From positions 122,997 through 186,996 of the forward strand of contig NZ_JABBYC010000003.1 in NCBI RefSeq assembly GCF_016742955.1: a DNA stretch of 64,000 nt. The letters are read 5' to 3'. How positions within the stretch are numbered: position 1 is the first letter of the stretch; every line of letters begins with the position of its first letter. Positions 54,694-64,000 of this stretch are shown here, piece after piece. The translations under genes were made by a program, and so were the position numbers. The notes beneath the pieces are model-generated. The model was not told the DNA's origin. It searched no databases and saw only the letters and a program-made list of their open reading frames with translations. Source of the DNA: Myceligenerans indicum (GTDB lineage Bacteria; Actinomycetota; Actinomycetes; Actinomycetales; Cellulomonadaceae).

Positions 54694-54694
<1 letters not shown>
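51905..54694 (-). CDS. nuoG: NADH-quinone oxidoreductase subunit G (N7-ligand-free form)
   Basis: A 929-residue subunit of the electron-input arm. The N-terminal [2Fe-2S] domain has [15 protein letters not shown], the His-Cys3 [4Fe-4S] site [14 protein letters not shown] and the next site CVLCQRC with the downstream CPVGAL. In the molybdopterin-like domain, where many NuoG proteins have four Cys for cluster N7 (pattern CEHCxxxC, then a distal C), this protein reads [21 protein letters not shown] near residue 310 and [11 protein letters not shown] near 348, so those ligands are absent. An insertion near residues 215-285 contains CGCGDGGCG. The ATG at 54694 shares a base with the nuoF stop. Confidence 0.93.
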
Positions 54695-56054
<1,360 letters not shown>

Positions 56055-56058
<4 letters not shown>

Positions 56059-56843
56059 CGGGCGTCCTCCCCCGGCGTCGTGTCCTGGCCGGCCGCGCCG
56101 CCCGGATGAGTCGCGCCGCGTTCGCGAGCGATCCGCAGTCCGGCGAGCGTCGGCTCCCCAGCGCCCACGCCCTCGTGCGCGCGGTCGTCCGGGAACCCGG
56201 CCAGGACCCGGCTCATCTGCTTGAACGAGCACACCGTGTCGGCGCCGCGCGTCGGCGCCACGTCCTCGCCCGCCCGCAGCCGGTCGGTGACCTCGGTGGC
56301 GGTCTGCGGCGTCTGGTTGTCGAAGAACTCCCAGTTGACCATCATCACGGGGGCGTAGTCGCAGGCCGCGTTGCACTCGACCCGCTCCAGCGTGATCGCG
56401 CCGTCGTCCGTGGTCTCGTCGTGGCCGACGCCGAGGTGCTCGCTCAGCTCGTCGAAGATCTCGTCGCCGCCCATCACCGCGCACAGCGTGTTCGTGCACA
56501 CGCCCACGGTGTACTTCCCGTTCGGCTTGCGCTTGTACTGCGTGTAGAAGGTGGCGACGGCGCTCACCTCGGCGGCCGTGATCCCGAGCTGCTCGGCGCA
56601 GAACAGGATCCCGGCCCGGCTCACGTACCCGTCGACCGACTGCACCAGGTGCAGCATCGGCAGCAGGCCCGAGCGCGGGTCCGGGTAGCGCGCCACGATC
56701 TCGGCGGCGTCCGCCGTGAGCGACGCCAGGGTCTCGGGGCCGTAGCCCGCTGCCCCGGCGGGCTCGAGGGTCCCGGGACTCGCGTCTCGGCCCACGGGCG
56801 CCTGGTCCACGTCTCCGGCGTCACCGGACGGGCTGACACTCAT
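56055..56843 (-). CDS. nuoE: NADH-quinone oxidoreductase subunit E
   Basis: A 262-residue [2Fe-2S] subunit (cluster N1a). Ligands are CTNTLC (the first Cys pair, spaced as in the family) and [10 protein letters not shown]. The fold start [21 protein letters not shown] is typical. It has Pro/Gly/Asp-rich tails at both ends, making it longer than the usual 165-220 residues. The ATG at 56843 overlaps the nuoD stop as ATGA. Confidence 0.95.
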
Positions 56844-58213
56844 CGGTCCACACCTCCCAGCACGGGGTCCAGGGACGCGACGGCGACGACGACGTCGGCC
56901 ACCTGGCCGCCCTCGCACATCACCGACGTGGCCTGGAGGTTGTTGAACGAGGGATCACGGAAGTGCGCGCGGTACGGGCGCGTCCCGCCGTCGGACACCA
57001 CGTGCACGCCGAGCTCGCCGCGCGGGTGCTCCACGGTCTGCCAGGCCTGGCCGGCAGGCACCGGGAAGCCCTCGGTGACCAGCTTGAAGTGGTGGATCAG
57101 GGCCTCCATCGAGGTGCCCATGATCTTGCGGATGTGCTCCAGCGAGTTGCCCTGGCCGTCGTGCCCGATGGCGAGCTGGGCGGGCCAGGCGATCTTCTTG
57201 TCCGCCACGATGACCGGCTCGCCCTCGGTCGCGTCGAGCCTGCTCAGTGCTTGCTCGATGATCCGCAGCGACTGGTAGGACTCCTCCAGGCGCAGCACGG
57301 CACGGTCGTAGCAGTCCGCGTTCTTGGAGACCGGCACGTCGAAGTCGTAGGTCTCGTACCCGCAGTACGGGGCGGCCTTGCGCACGTCGTACGGCAGGCC
57401 CGTGGACCGCAGCACCGGGCCCGTGATGCCGAGGGCCATGCATCCGGCGAGGTTCAGGACGCCCACGTCGGTCAGCCGCGACCTGAAGATCGGGTTCGCG
57501 AGCATCAGGTCGCCCAGGTTCTTGAGGTACCCGCGGATCTTCGGCAGCACCTCGCGCACCTGGGCGGTGAAGCCCTCCGGCACGTCCTGCGCCACACCGC
57601 CGGGCCGGATGTACGCGTGGTTCATGCGCAGCCCGGTGGCCGCCTCGAAGAGCCGCAAGATCTCCTCGCGCGCGGTGAACGCGATGGTCATCACCGTCGT
57701 GGCGCCCATCTCGTTGCCGCCGGTGCCGAGGCAGACCAGGTGAGAGGTGATCCGGTTGAGCTCCATCATCAGCACGCGGATCACCGAGGCGCGCTCCGGG
57801 ACGTCGTCGGTCACGCCGAGCAGGCGCTCGGTGGCCAGGCAGAACGCCGCCTCCTGGAAGAACGGCGCCACGTAGTCCATGCGGGTGCAGAACGTGGGCC
57901 CCTGCGACCAGGTGCGGAACTCCATGTTCTTCTCGATGCCGGTGTGCAGGTAGCCGATGCCGGCGCGAGCCTCGGTCACCGTCTCGCCGTCGATCTCCAG
58001 CATGAGCCGGAGCACGCCGTGCGTGGACGGGTGCTGCGGACCCATGTTGACGACGATGCGTTCCTCGCCGATGGCCTCGCGGGCGATCTCGTCCCAGTCG
58101 CCGTCGCCGTAGGCCTCGAACCCGCGGATCGCGCGGGCGGTCTCGTCGTCGATCGGGCGGGTCGCGTGCGCCGGGCCGGTGGCTCCGGCGCGGGGTTCTG
58201 CTGTGGCGGTCAC
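56840..58213 (-). CDS. nuoD: NADH-quinone oxidoreductase subunit D
   Basis: A 457-residue 49-kDa-type subunit that forms the quinone pocket with NuoB. Conserved parts: [47 protein letters not shown] and [13 protein letters not shown]. The pocket His and Tyr are within the first and third segments. The start is GTG at 58213, overlapping the nuoC stop as GTGA. Confidence 0.96.
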   Translation of the reverse strand: MTATAEPRAGATGPAHATRPIDDETARAIRGFEAYGDGDWDEIAREAIGEERIVVNMGPQHPSTHGVLRLMLEIDGETVTEARAGIGYLHTGIEKNMEFRTWSQGPTFCTRMDYVAPFFQEAAFCLATERLLGVTDDVPERASVIRVLMMELNRITSHLVCLGTGGNEMGATTVMTIAFTAREEILRLFEAATGLRMNHAYIRPGGVAQDVPEGFTAQVREVLPKIRGYLKNLGDLMLANPIFRSRLTDVGVLNLAGCMALGITGPVLRSTGLPYDVRKAAPYCGYETYDFDVPVSKNADCYDRAVLRLEESYQSLRIIEQALSRLDATEGEPVIVADKKIAWPAQLAIGHDGQGNSLEHIRKIMGTSMEALIHHFKLVTEGFPVPAGQAWQTVEHPRGELGVHVVSDGGTRPYRAHFRDPSFNNLQATSVMCEGGQVADVVVAVASLDPVLGGVDR

Positions 58214-59085
58214 GAGTAAGCCCTCCTCGTGTCGGGCGGAGGCACCGTGGCCCCCTTGTACTCGACCGGGATGCCGCCCAGCGGGTAGTCCTTCCGCTGC
58301 GGGTGGCCCTCCCAGTCGTCCGGCATCTCGATGCGCGCCAGGCCGGGATGGCCGTCGAACACGATGCCGAAGAAGTCGTACGTCTCGCGTTCGTGCCAGT
58401 CGTTGGCCGGGTACACGGACGTGGTGGACGGGATGTGCGGGTCCTCGTCGGGCGCCGTCACCTCCAGGCGCAGGCGGCGGCCGTGCGTCACCGACACCAG
58501 GTGCAGGACGGCGTGCAGCTCGCGGCCGGTCTCGTGCGGGTAGTGCACCCCGGAGACGCCGAGCGAGAGCTCGAAGCGCAGGTCCTGGTCGTCACGCAGT
58601 GCCTGGCACACGGGCACCAGGTGCTCGCGGGCCACCTGCAACGTCAGCTCCACCTGGGGCGCCTCGGGAGAGTCGGCGCCGTGCAGGTCGACAACCACCT
58701 TCTCGATCGCGGCGTCCGCGTCGATGCCGTCGGTGCGCAGGACCTCGGCCAGCACGTCCACGACCCGGTCGAACCAGCTCCCGTACGGGCGTGAGGAAGC
58801 GCCCGGCAGCGCCACGGGCCGCACCAGGCCGCCGTACCCCGACGTGTCGCCGGTGCCGTGCGCGCCGAACATGCCGTGGCGGACCTCGACGACCTCCAGG
58901 TGCGAGGTACTGCGCTCCAGGTCGCCGCCTGGGCCGGCGGCAGACGCGGTCACGGCCTCGTCCTCCGTCTTGCCCAGGGCCTCGTCCGGCGTGGCCCTGC
59001 CTTCCGTCGTGTCCGGCGTGGCCTCGTCCGGCGTGGCCTCGTCCTTCGTCGTGTCCGGCGTGGCCTCGTCCTTCTCGTCGCTCAC
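58210..59085 (-). CDS. nuoC: NADH-quinone oxidoreductase subunit C
   Basis: A 291-residue 30-kDa-type subunit. The conserved end is [27 protein letters not shown], then [14 protein letters not shown]. The N-terminal 40 residues are a degenerate repeat of DEATPD units ([20 protein letters not shown]), encoded by direct DNA repeats, and unlike the family core. The GTG at 59085 overlaps the nuoB stop as GTGA. Confidence 0.93.
   Translation of the reverse strand: MSDEKDEATPDTTKDEATPDEATPDTTEGRATPDEALGKTEDEAVTASAAGPGGDLERSTSHLEVVEVRHGMFGAHGTGDTSGYGGLVRPVALPGASSRPYGSWFDRVVDVLAEVLRTDGIDADAAIEKVVVDLHGADSPEAPQVELTLQVAREHLVPVCQALRDDQDLRFELSLGVSGVHYPHETGRELHAVLHLVSVTHGRRLRLEVTAPDEDPHIPSTTSVYPANDWHERETYDFFGIVFDGHPGLARIEMPDDWEGHPQRKDYPLGGIPVEYKGATVPPPDTRRAYS
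58981..59080. repeat. Direct repeats inside the 5' end of nuoC
   Basis: Several copies of GTCCGGCGTGGCCTC and the variant GTCCTTCGTCGTGTCC lie in tandem in this stretch. They encode the [12 protein letters not shown] repeats of the nuoC N-terminus. Copy number may vary between strains by slippage; length changes in multiples of three would keep the frame. Confidence 0.75.
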
Positions 59086-59633
59086 CGCAGCAGACCCTTC
59101 TGCTCGAACGTGGGCGTCGCCTCCATCGCGGCGGCCTCGGCGGCGCGTGCCGCCTCGACGCGGTTCGCGCCCAGCGGGGCGTTCTGCACCTCGTGGTGCA
59201 GCGCGAGGATGGCGTTGATCAGCATCTCCGGGCGCGGCGGACAGCCGGGCAGGTAGATGTCGACCGGGACCACGTGGTCCACGCCCTGCACGATCGCGTA
59301 GTTGTTGAACATGCCGCCCGACGACGCGCACACGCCCATGGAGAGCACCCACTTGGGCTCGCTCATCTGGTCGTAGACCTGGCGGACCACCGGCGCCATC
59401 TTCTGGCTGACGCGGCCGGCCACGATCATCAGGTCGGCCTGGCGCGGCGACGCGCGGAAGACCTCCATGCCGAACCGCGACAGGTCGTAGCGCGGCGCTC
59501 CCGCGGCCATCATCTCGATGGCACAACAGGCCAGGCCGAACGTCACCGGCCACATCGACGCCTTGCGCATGTAGCCGGCGAAGTCCTCGATCGTCGTCAG
59601 GAGGAACCCCGACGGCGCTTCCTCGACACCCAT
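59082..59633 (-). CDS. nuoB: NADH-quinone oxidoreductase subunit B (cluster N2)
   Basis: A 183-residue subunit carrying cluster N2 beside the quinone site. Ligands are the adjacent pair in [12 protein letters not shown], the Cys in [16 protein letters not shown] and the final Cys in [10 protein letters not shown]. The ATG at 59633 follows nuoA by 12 bp with AGGAGG before it. Confidence 0.97.
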   Translation of the reverse strand: MGVEEAPSGFLLTTIEDFAGYMRKASMWPVTFGLACCAIEMMAAGAPRYDLSRFGMEVFRASPRQADLMIVAGRVSQKMAPVVRQVYDQMSEPKWVLSMGVCASSGGMFNNYAIVQGVDHVVPVDIYLPGCPPRPEMLINAILALHHEVQNAPLGANRVEAARAAEAAAMEATPTFEQKGLLR

Positions 59634-59645
59634 GTCTCCTCCTTC

Positions 59646-60005
59646 TCAGACCCAGTCGAACCCGCCGCGACGCCACTCGTAGACGAACGGCACCGTGATG
59701 AGCGCCAGGAAGGCGAACATCGCGACCAGCCCGAACGTGGCGAGGGTGGTGAAGTCGACCGCCCACGGGTAGAGGAAGACCACCTCGATGTCGAAGACGA
59801 TGAACGTCATCGCCACCAGGTAGTACTTGATCGGCAGGCGGCCACCGCCCAGCGCGTGCGGTGTCGGCTCGATACCGCACTCGTAGGCGTCGAGCTTGGC
59901 TCGGTTGTAGCGCTTGGGGCCGATGATCGCGCTTGCCCCGACGCCGCCCAGCGCGAGCACGGCCCCGATCCCCATGAGGATCAGGATGGGCAGGTAGGGA
60001 TTCAT
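59646..60005 (-). CDS. nuoA: NADH-quinone oxidoreductase subunit A
   Basis: A 119-residue membrane subunit with three helices and the family segments AYECGIEP in the first loop and [15 protein letters not shown] in the second helix. It is the first nuo gene and lies 34 bp after the menJ-like reductase in the same direction, so the reductase probably heads the operon. Confidence 0.96.
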   Translation of the reverse strand: MNPYLPILILMGIGAVLALGGVGASAIIGPKRYNRAKLDAYECGIEPTPHALGGGRLPIKYYLVAMTFIVFDIEVVFLYPWAVDFTTLATFGLVAMFAFLALITVPFVYEWRRGGFDWV

Positions 60006-60039
60006 GCTGCCGCCTTCCGGATTGCCCTCGACAGTTCCT

Positions 60040-61383
60040 TCACGAGCGTGGCACCACCTTCGTCAAGCCGGCGATCGTGCGGTCGATCCAGTCACCGCCG
60101 CTCGGCTCGTAGCAGTCGGACAGAAGCTTCAGGACGAACTGCATCACCACCTTGCGGGGCAGCCCATACCTCACGCAGGCCCGCATGACCTGCGGGTGCT
60201 CGATGAGCCGCACGAACCAGCGGCCCAGGGTGTAGTAGCCGCCCAGGTCGGCGCGCATGCGGTCCGCGTAGGTGGCCAGAGCGGCCTCGCGGGCGGCGTC
60301 GGTCGACTTGTGGCGGGCGGCGGCGATCGCCTCGGCGGCGACCCTCCCGGCCTGGAGCCCGTAGGCGATGCCCTCGCCGTTGAACGGGGACACCATCCCG
60401 GCCGCGTCGCCGGCCAGCAGCAGGCCGTCGGCGTAGAGCGGGCCGCGGTTGAACCCCATGGGGAGCGCCGCGCCGCGCACCTTGCCGGCGGCCGCCTCCG
60501 GGCTCAGTTCCCAGCCCTCCGGGGCCGAGTGCGTGAGCCAGGTGTCCTGGAGGGACCGGTAGTCGATCCCCGCCCTGGACTGGCGCGCGGGGGTGCTGTG
60601 CACGCTGCCGAGGCCCACGTTGGCGGTGCCGTCGCCGAGCGGGAAGACCCAGCCGTAGCCGGGCAGCAGGTCGGAACGGCCGGGCTCGCCGGACCACAGC
60701 TCCAGGTGGGACTCCATGAACGGGTCGGCGTGCCGCGGGGTCGTGTAGTAGCCGCGGACCGCCGTTCCCATGGGCCGGTCGTCCCGGCGCATCCGCCCGA
60801 CGCCGGTCGCCAGGCGTGAGCTCACGCCGTCGGACGCGACGACGACGGGAGCGCGGAACGTGCGCTCCGGGCCCTCCGCGCGGCCGCGGCCGTCCAGCGG
60901 CTGGGCGGTGACGCCGGTGATCCGCCCGGTGCGCTCGTCGGTGACGGCACCGGTGACCTTGGTGCTGGTCAGGAGCTTGGCGCCGCTCGCCTGCGCGTGC
61001 TGGGCGAGCGTCTGGTCCAGCGTCATGCGGGCGCGGGCCATGCCGTACCCGGGGTAGGCGGTGAGGTCCGGCCAGTCGAGTTCCCAGGAGCGTCCCGTGG
61101 CGTGCACGCGGAGGCCGCGGTTACGGATCCAGCCGTCCCGCTCATCGGTGTCGATGCCCATCCGGACGAGTTCCGCGACCGCGCGGGGCGTCAGGCCGTC
61201 GCCGCAGATCTTGTCGCGGGGGAACTCGGCCTTCTCGAGCAGGAGCACGTCGAGGCCTGCGGACGCGCACCAGTGAGCCGTGGAGGAGCCGGCCGGGCCG
61301 GCGCCCACCACGATGACATCTGCGTCGTCGTTGCGGTGCTTCACGTGCTCACCCCCGATTGTGAACTCGCTGCTGGGTGTCAT
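60040..61383 (-). CDS. menJ: Geranylgeranyl-reductase family FAD enzyme (MenJ-like)
   Basis: A 447-residue flavoprotein. The FAD-binding start is DVIVVGAGPAGSSTAHWCA (about 22-40), with KICGDGLTPRA as in geranylgeranyl reductases and the second FAD motif GLLLAGDAAGMVSPFNGEGI (read in part). In mycobacteria a member next to quinone genes (MenJ) saturates one isoprene unit of menaquinone. Here it stands beside menG and ahead of nuoA-N, so the same role is likely; archaeal-type lipid or carotenoid use is an alternative. The ATG at 61383 is used; GTG at 61344 with GGGGGTGAG before it is also plausible. A CRP-type box lies ten bases upstream. Confidence 0.88.
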   Translation of the reverse strand: MTPSSEFTIGGEHVKHRNDDADVIVVGAGPAGSSTAHWCASAGLDVLLLEKAEFPRDKICGDGLTPRAVAELVRMGIDTDERDGWIRNRGLRVHATGRSWELDWPDLTAYPGYGMARARMTLDQTLAQHAQASGAKLLTSTKVTGAVTDERTGRITGVTAQPLDGRGRAEGPERTFRAPVVVASDGVSSRLATGVGRMRRDDRPMGTAVRGYYTTPRHADPFMESHLELWSGEPGRSDLLPGYGWVFPLGDGTANVGLGSVHSTPARQSRAGIDYRSLQDTWLTHSAPEGWELSPEAAAGKVRGAALPMGFNRGPLYADGLLLAGDAAGMVSPFNGEGIAYGLQAGRVAAEAIAAARHKSTDAAREAALATYADRMRADLGGYYTLGRWFVRLIEHPQVMRACVRYGLPRKVVMQFVLKLLSDCYEPSGGDWIDRTIAGLTKVVPRS

Positions 61384-61392
61384 GACAGGTCC

Positions 61393-61410
61393 TTGTGAAC
61401 CCTGTCACAA
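61393..61410. promoter_or_regulatory. CRP/GlxR-type operator before menJ-nuo operon
   Basis: TTGTGAACCCTGTCACAA is a perfect inverted repeat (TTGTGA-N6-TCACAA) that contains the full TGTGA-N6-TCACA consensus of CRP-family regulators, shared by E. coli CRP and actinobacterial Crp/GlxR. It lies between the TAGGGT box at 61423-61418 and the menJ start, that is, at or just after the likely start site, a position that usually means repression. Confidence 0.75.
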
Positions 61411-61417
61411 CACCGCC

Positions 61418-61423
61418 ACCCTA
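61418..61423 (-). promoter_or_regulatory. -10 box candidate for the menJ-nuo operon
   Basis: TAGGGT on the minus strand, 34 bases before the menJ ATG, fits the TANNNT pattern. No good -35 is seen; TTGCTA is present, but 22 bases upstream instead of 16-18. Confidence 0.4.
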
Positions 61424-61590
61424 GCCACACGAGACGGACGTTGGGTAGCAAGGCGGACCTAACTTCGTCCGGTGATCCGCGTCACACCGCCGAACCCCGG
61501 CGAGAACACCATGACCGTCCGGCTGCACGCCGACAACACCCTTGTCTGTGATAACCGATCCCACCACGCAGGAAGGGTGGTGCCGGCAGA

Positions 61591-61750
61591 CACCGTGGCG
61601 GACGGGGAGCTCCGGCGGGCACCGTGACGGGCGGGGAGCACCGGCGGGCACCGTGACGGACGGGGAGCATCAGCGGGCACATGCCGGACGGGGGCAGCCT
61701 GCGGGCGCCATGCCGGACGGGAGGCGCCCCGCGGGCGCTATGCCGGTCGC
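61591..61750. repeat. Tandem repeat of about 29 bp, 5.5 copies
   Basis: Units at 61591, 61620, 61649, 61678 and 61706 (29, 29, 29, 28 and 30 bp), each with a CACCGTGNCGGACGGG-type core and ending in GCGGG; a partial sixth runs over the menG stop to 61750. The array lies in the 354-bp gap between menG and menJ, of which 61384-61590 holds the menJ promoter and operator. All frames through it give only Pro/Arg-rich noise, so it is probably non-coding. Copy number could vary between strains. Confidence 0.8.
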
Positions 61751-62433
61751 GTGCCTCGGTGGAGAGCCACGACGCCGCCGCTCGCGTTGCGGTAGTGGAC
61801 CGGCTTCCAGCCGGCGTCGAGCATGAGGCGGGCCAGCGCGACCTGGTCCGGCCAGGAACGGATCGACTCGGCGAGGTATTCGTAGGAGCCCTTGTCCCGG
61901 GTGACCGCCCCGGCGACCGCCGGCAGCGCGCGCATCAGGTACTCCTGGTAGAGCACGCGGAACGGCATCCAGCTCGGCGTGGAGAACTCGCAGATCACCA
62001 CGCGCCCGCCCGGTCGCGTCACGCGCAGCATCTCGCGCAGCGCGGCCGAGGTGTCCACCACGTTCCGCAGCCCGAAGCTGATCGTCACCGCGTCGAAGGA
62101 CTCGTCCGCGAACGGCAGGCTGGTCGCGTCACCGGCCACGAAGGGCAGATCCGGCCGCCGCTCCTTGCCCACCCTGAGCATGCCGAGGCTGAAGTCGGAA
62201 GGCACCACGAGGGCGCCGTCGTCGTCGAACGGCTCGCTCGACGTGCCCGTCCCCGCCGCGAGGTCCAGCACCTTGTCGCCCGGCTTCGCGTCGACCGCCT
62301 CCCGCACCAGGTTGCGCCAGCGGCGGTCCTGCCCGAGGGAGATCAGGTCGTTGGTGAGGTCGTAGCGCTTGGCGATACCGTCGAACATCGACGCGACCTC
62401 GGCGGGCTGCTTCTCCAGGCTGGCGCGGGACAT
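61738..62433 (-). CDS. menG: Demethylmenaquinone methyltransferase
   Basis: A 231-residue SAM-dependent methyltransferase of the UbiE/MenG family that performs the last methylation of menaquinone. Motifs: [18 protein letters not shown], the SAM site [15 protein letters not shown], and [15 protein letters not shown] [27 protein letters not shown] (in part), followed by EFSTP. The ATG at 62433 gives [17 protein letters not shown]. The stop lies in the first bases of the tandem repeat. It follows the isochorismate synthase gene by 29 bp. Confidence 0.95.
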   Translation of the reverse strand: MSRASLEKQPAEVASMFDGIAKRYDLTNDLISLGQDRRWRNLVREAVDAKPGDKVLDLAAGTGTSSEPFDDDGALVVPSDFSLGMLRVGKERRPDLPFVAGDATSLPFADESFDAVTISFGLRNVVDTSAALREMLRVTRPGGRVVICEFSTPSWMPFRVLYQEYLMRALPAVAGAVTRDKGSYEYLAESIRSWPDQVALARLMLDAGWKPVHYRNASGGVVALHRGTRPA

Positions 62434-62462
62434 GCGGTCATCGTCCCACAGCCGGTCACCGG

Positions 62463-63905
62463 TCAGTCGTCGCGCAGGGCGTAGCGCATCGGTTCCAGCT
62501 TGGCCTCCGACTCCGCCAGTTCCGCCACCGGGTCGGACGCCGCGACGATCCCGCAGCCCGCGAAGAGCCGCACGTGACGCGGGTTCCGCTCGGAGATCTC
62601 CGCCGAGCGGAGCGCGATCCCCCACTCCCCGTCGCCGTCGGCCCCCACCCAGCCGACCGGGCCCGCGTACCGCGCCCGGTCGAGGCCCTCGATCTCCCGG
62701 ATCAGCGACCGCGCCGACTCGGTCGGCGTGCCGCACACGGCCGCGCTCGGATGCAGGGCGGCGGCCAGTGAGAGGGACGACGGCGGCCGAGGCCCGTCCG
62801 GCTCCCCGGCGGCGCCCACCTCGGCGGCCCCGGCCCCCGGCCCCCGGACCGCATCCCGCGCGCCGAGCCTCGTCCCGGCCGACTGGTCGAGCACCGCCGT
62901 CACGTCCGTGGCCAGGTGCATGACGTTCGGCAGGTGCAGCACGAACGGCACCTCGGGCACGTTCATCGACGAGCAGTACGGCTCCAGCGCGGCCGCGACC
63001 GACCGCGCCGCGTACGCATGCTCCTCGAGGTCCTTCGACGAGCCGGCGAGCAGCGCCGCGGCACGCCGGTCGGCTCCCGCGTCGCCTGCTCCCAGGCGGT
63101 CCGGGCCCTCCGTGCGCGGGATCGTGCCCGCCAGCACCCGGGAGGTGACCAGCCCCTTCTCGCTGCGGACCAGCAGCTCCGGAGTCGCGCCGACGAGGCC
63201 GTCGACGCTGAAGGTCCAGCACGCCTCGTACCCCTGAGCCAGACGTCCCAGCAGGTGACGCGGATCCACGGGGTCCTGCGCGGCGGCGGCGACGTCGCGC
63301 GCGAGCACCACCTTGTCGAGTTCGCGCTCCTTGATCCGCGAGATGCCCTCCGCGACGACGCCCTTCCAGTCCTCCGGGCTGACGGAGCCGTCGGCGTAGT
63401 GGACCTGGCCCGGTGCGGTGACCGGGATGCGGGGGTAGGCCTCGGGCAGCGCGTCCGGCGCCGGGGCGGCCCGGTCGCCGAGCAGCTCGATCGTCGTCGT
63501 CCAGCACACGCCGTCACGGCGGCCGACGACGACGCGCGGGACGATCAGGACGCCGCTCGCACGGGTCGGATCCACGGTCTCGTCGCCCGGGACGACGTCG
63601 TCGAACGCGAACGAGCCGAAGGCGATCGGTCCGGTGCCGGGACGATCGACGTCGTCGTGCACGGACGCACCGACGAGCACCTGGTGCCAGGCGTGCTCGG
63701 CATCGGCGAACCGGCCGGGACCGAACGTCTCGAACCGCAGCGCCTCTCCCCAGCCGACGACGCCGTCGCCATGCCTCACCCACGCGAGGGGGCGGGTGTC
63801 GGGCAGCAGGTCGACGAGCGCGCCGAGGTCGTCGGGCAGGTCGTCGATCCGCGAGGTACGGACCACGAGCCGCGGAGGCGCGAGCGGGGGTGCGGTGACG
63901 GTCAT
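62463..63905 (-). CDS. menF: Isochorismate synthase (MenF/EntC family)
   Basis: A 480-residue chorismate-utilising enzyme that makes isochorismate, the entry to menaquinone. It contains [31 protein letters not shown] (in part), [31 protein letters not shown] and [19 protein letters not shown], the usual active-site order. The enzyme could also feed a siderophore, but the neighbours menG and menJ favour menaquinone. The true start is the ATG at 63905 ([15 protein letters not shown]). The frame continues upstream into adapter sequence and gives a false N-terminus. TATTCT seven bases before the ATG indicates a leaderless transcript. Confidence 0.93.
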   Translation of the reverse strand: MTVTAPPLAPPRLVVRTSRIDDLPDDLGALVDLLPDTRPLAWVRHGDGVVGWGEALRFETFGPGRFADAEHAWHQVLVGASVHDDVDRPGTGPIAFGSFAFDDVVPGDETVDPTRASGVLIVPRVVVGRRDGVCWTTTIELLGDRAAPAPDALPEAYPRIPVTAPGQVHYADGSVSPEDWKGVVAEGISRIKERELDKVVLARDVAAAAQDPVDPRHLLGRLAQGYEACWTFSVDGLVGATPELLVRSEKGLVTSRVLAGTIPRTEGPDRLGAGDAGADRRAAALLAGSSKDLEEHAYAARSVAAALEPYCSSMNVPEVPFVLHLPNVMHLATDVTAVLDQSAGTRLGARDAVRGPGAGAAEVGAAGEPDGPRPPSSLSLAAALHPSAAVCGTPTESARSLIREIEGLDRARYAGPVGWVGADGDGEWGIALRSAEISERNPRHVRLFAGCGIVAASDPVAELAESEAKLEPMRYALRDD

Positions 63906-63912
63906 CGTTCCC

Positions 63913-63918
63913 AGAATA
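63913..63918 (-). promoter_or_regulatory. -10 box of leaderless menF transcript
   Basis: TATTCT on the minus strand ends seven bases before the menF ATG. It fits TANNNT spacing for a start at the initiation codon, and no ribosome site is present. Only 49 genomic bases remain before the adapter. Confidence 0.5.
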
Positions 63919-63954
63919 GGTCGGCCGGGCCGCCCTCCCGCCCACCTGCAACGG

Positions 63955-64000
63955 CTGTCTCTTATACACATCTCCGAGCCCACGAGACGGAGCTACATCT
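63955..64000. other. Illumina Nextera adapter (assembly artefact)
   Basis: CTGTCTCTTATACACATCT (63955-63973) is the Tn5 mosaic-end read-through. It is followed by CCGAGCCCACGAGAC (63974-63988), then GGAGCTAC (63989-63996), an i7 index matching what I recall as N718, and ATCT, the start of the P7 flank. This is library adapter left at the contig end and is not part of the organism. The peptides MYKRQ and MCIRDS encoded across it are well-known adapter artefacts. Confidence 0.98.

Noticed and set aside
63514..63969. Frame beginning MYKRQ at the right end
   Set aside because: MYKRQ is the translation of Nextera adapter, and the rest is a shadow of menF.

Overview
The window is one contiguous stretch of very GC-rich DNA. 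Its genes are dense and often overlap by ATGA, GTGA or TGATG. GTG starts are common, and the cell-envelope and respiratory gene content is Gram-positive. It reads as an actinomycete chromosome, probably Micrococcales of the Cellulomonas/Promicromonospora type. That placement is inference from gene content; no rRNA is present. No tRNA, CRISPR array, insertion sequence or prophage was seen.

Layout. (1) 1-25,155, minus strand: a protein-phosphorylation and giant surface-protein locus. Two tandem paralogous anchored proteins of about 2,030 residues (beta-rich head, about ten Ig-like repeats, five fibronectin III domains) are followed by a MoxR ATPase, a DUF58 protein, a transglutaminase-fold membrane protein that has lost its catalytic cysteine, an RDD/FHA protein, a PP2C phosphatase, a zinc-ribbon/FHA protein, a Ser/Thr kinase and a small FHA-like protein. 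This order resembles the kinase-Fn3-AAA-DUF58-TGase cluster (PFNA) known from bifidobacteria. Each giant gene has its own promoter region, with the same 24-bp palindrome placed exactly 46 bp from the same TAGGGT box. (2) 25,708-37,179, plus strand: a Tad/Flp pilus locus: CpaB, a TadZ-TadE fusion, a second TadE, CpaF/TadA, TadB, TadC, a histidine kinase/response regulator pair, an Flp-like pilin, an OmpA-type lipoprotein and a TadG-like protein. A prepilin peptidase gene is not in the window. (3) 37,265-41,653: a DUF418 membrane protein, an unusual 839-residue protein with a pilin-type N-terminus, and a DUF1304 protein. (4) 41,677-63,905, minus strand: a respiratory block with complete nuoA-N, a polyprenyl diphosphate synthase, a MenJ-like reductase, menG and isochorismate synthase. 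These supply NADH:quinone oxidoreductase plus several steps that make and tailor menaquinone. A perfect CRP/GlxR-type box (TGTGA-N6-TCACA) lies at the head of the menJ-nuo operon.

The last 46 bases (63,955-64,000) are Illumina Nextera adapter sequence, not genome. The right edge is therefore a contig end, and proteins starting there with MYKRQ or MCIRDS are artefacts.

The best candidates for undescribed biology are the duplicated giant-protein/operator module inside the kinase-FHA cluster, the pilin-headed 839-residue protein, the TadZ-TadE fusion, and the CRP-type control of complex I. Functions are assigned from motifs read in the sequence; no database search was run.
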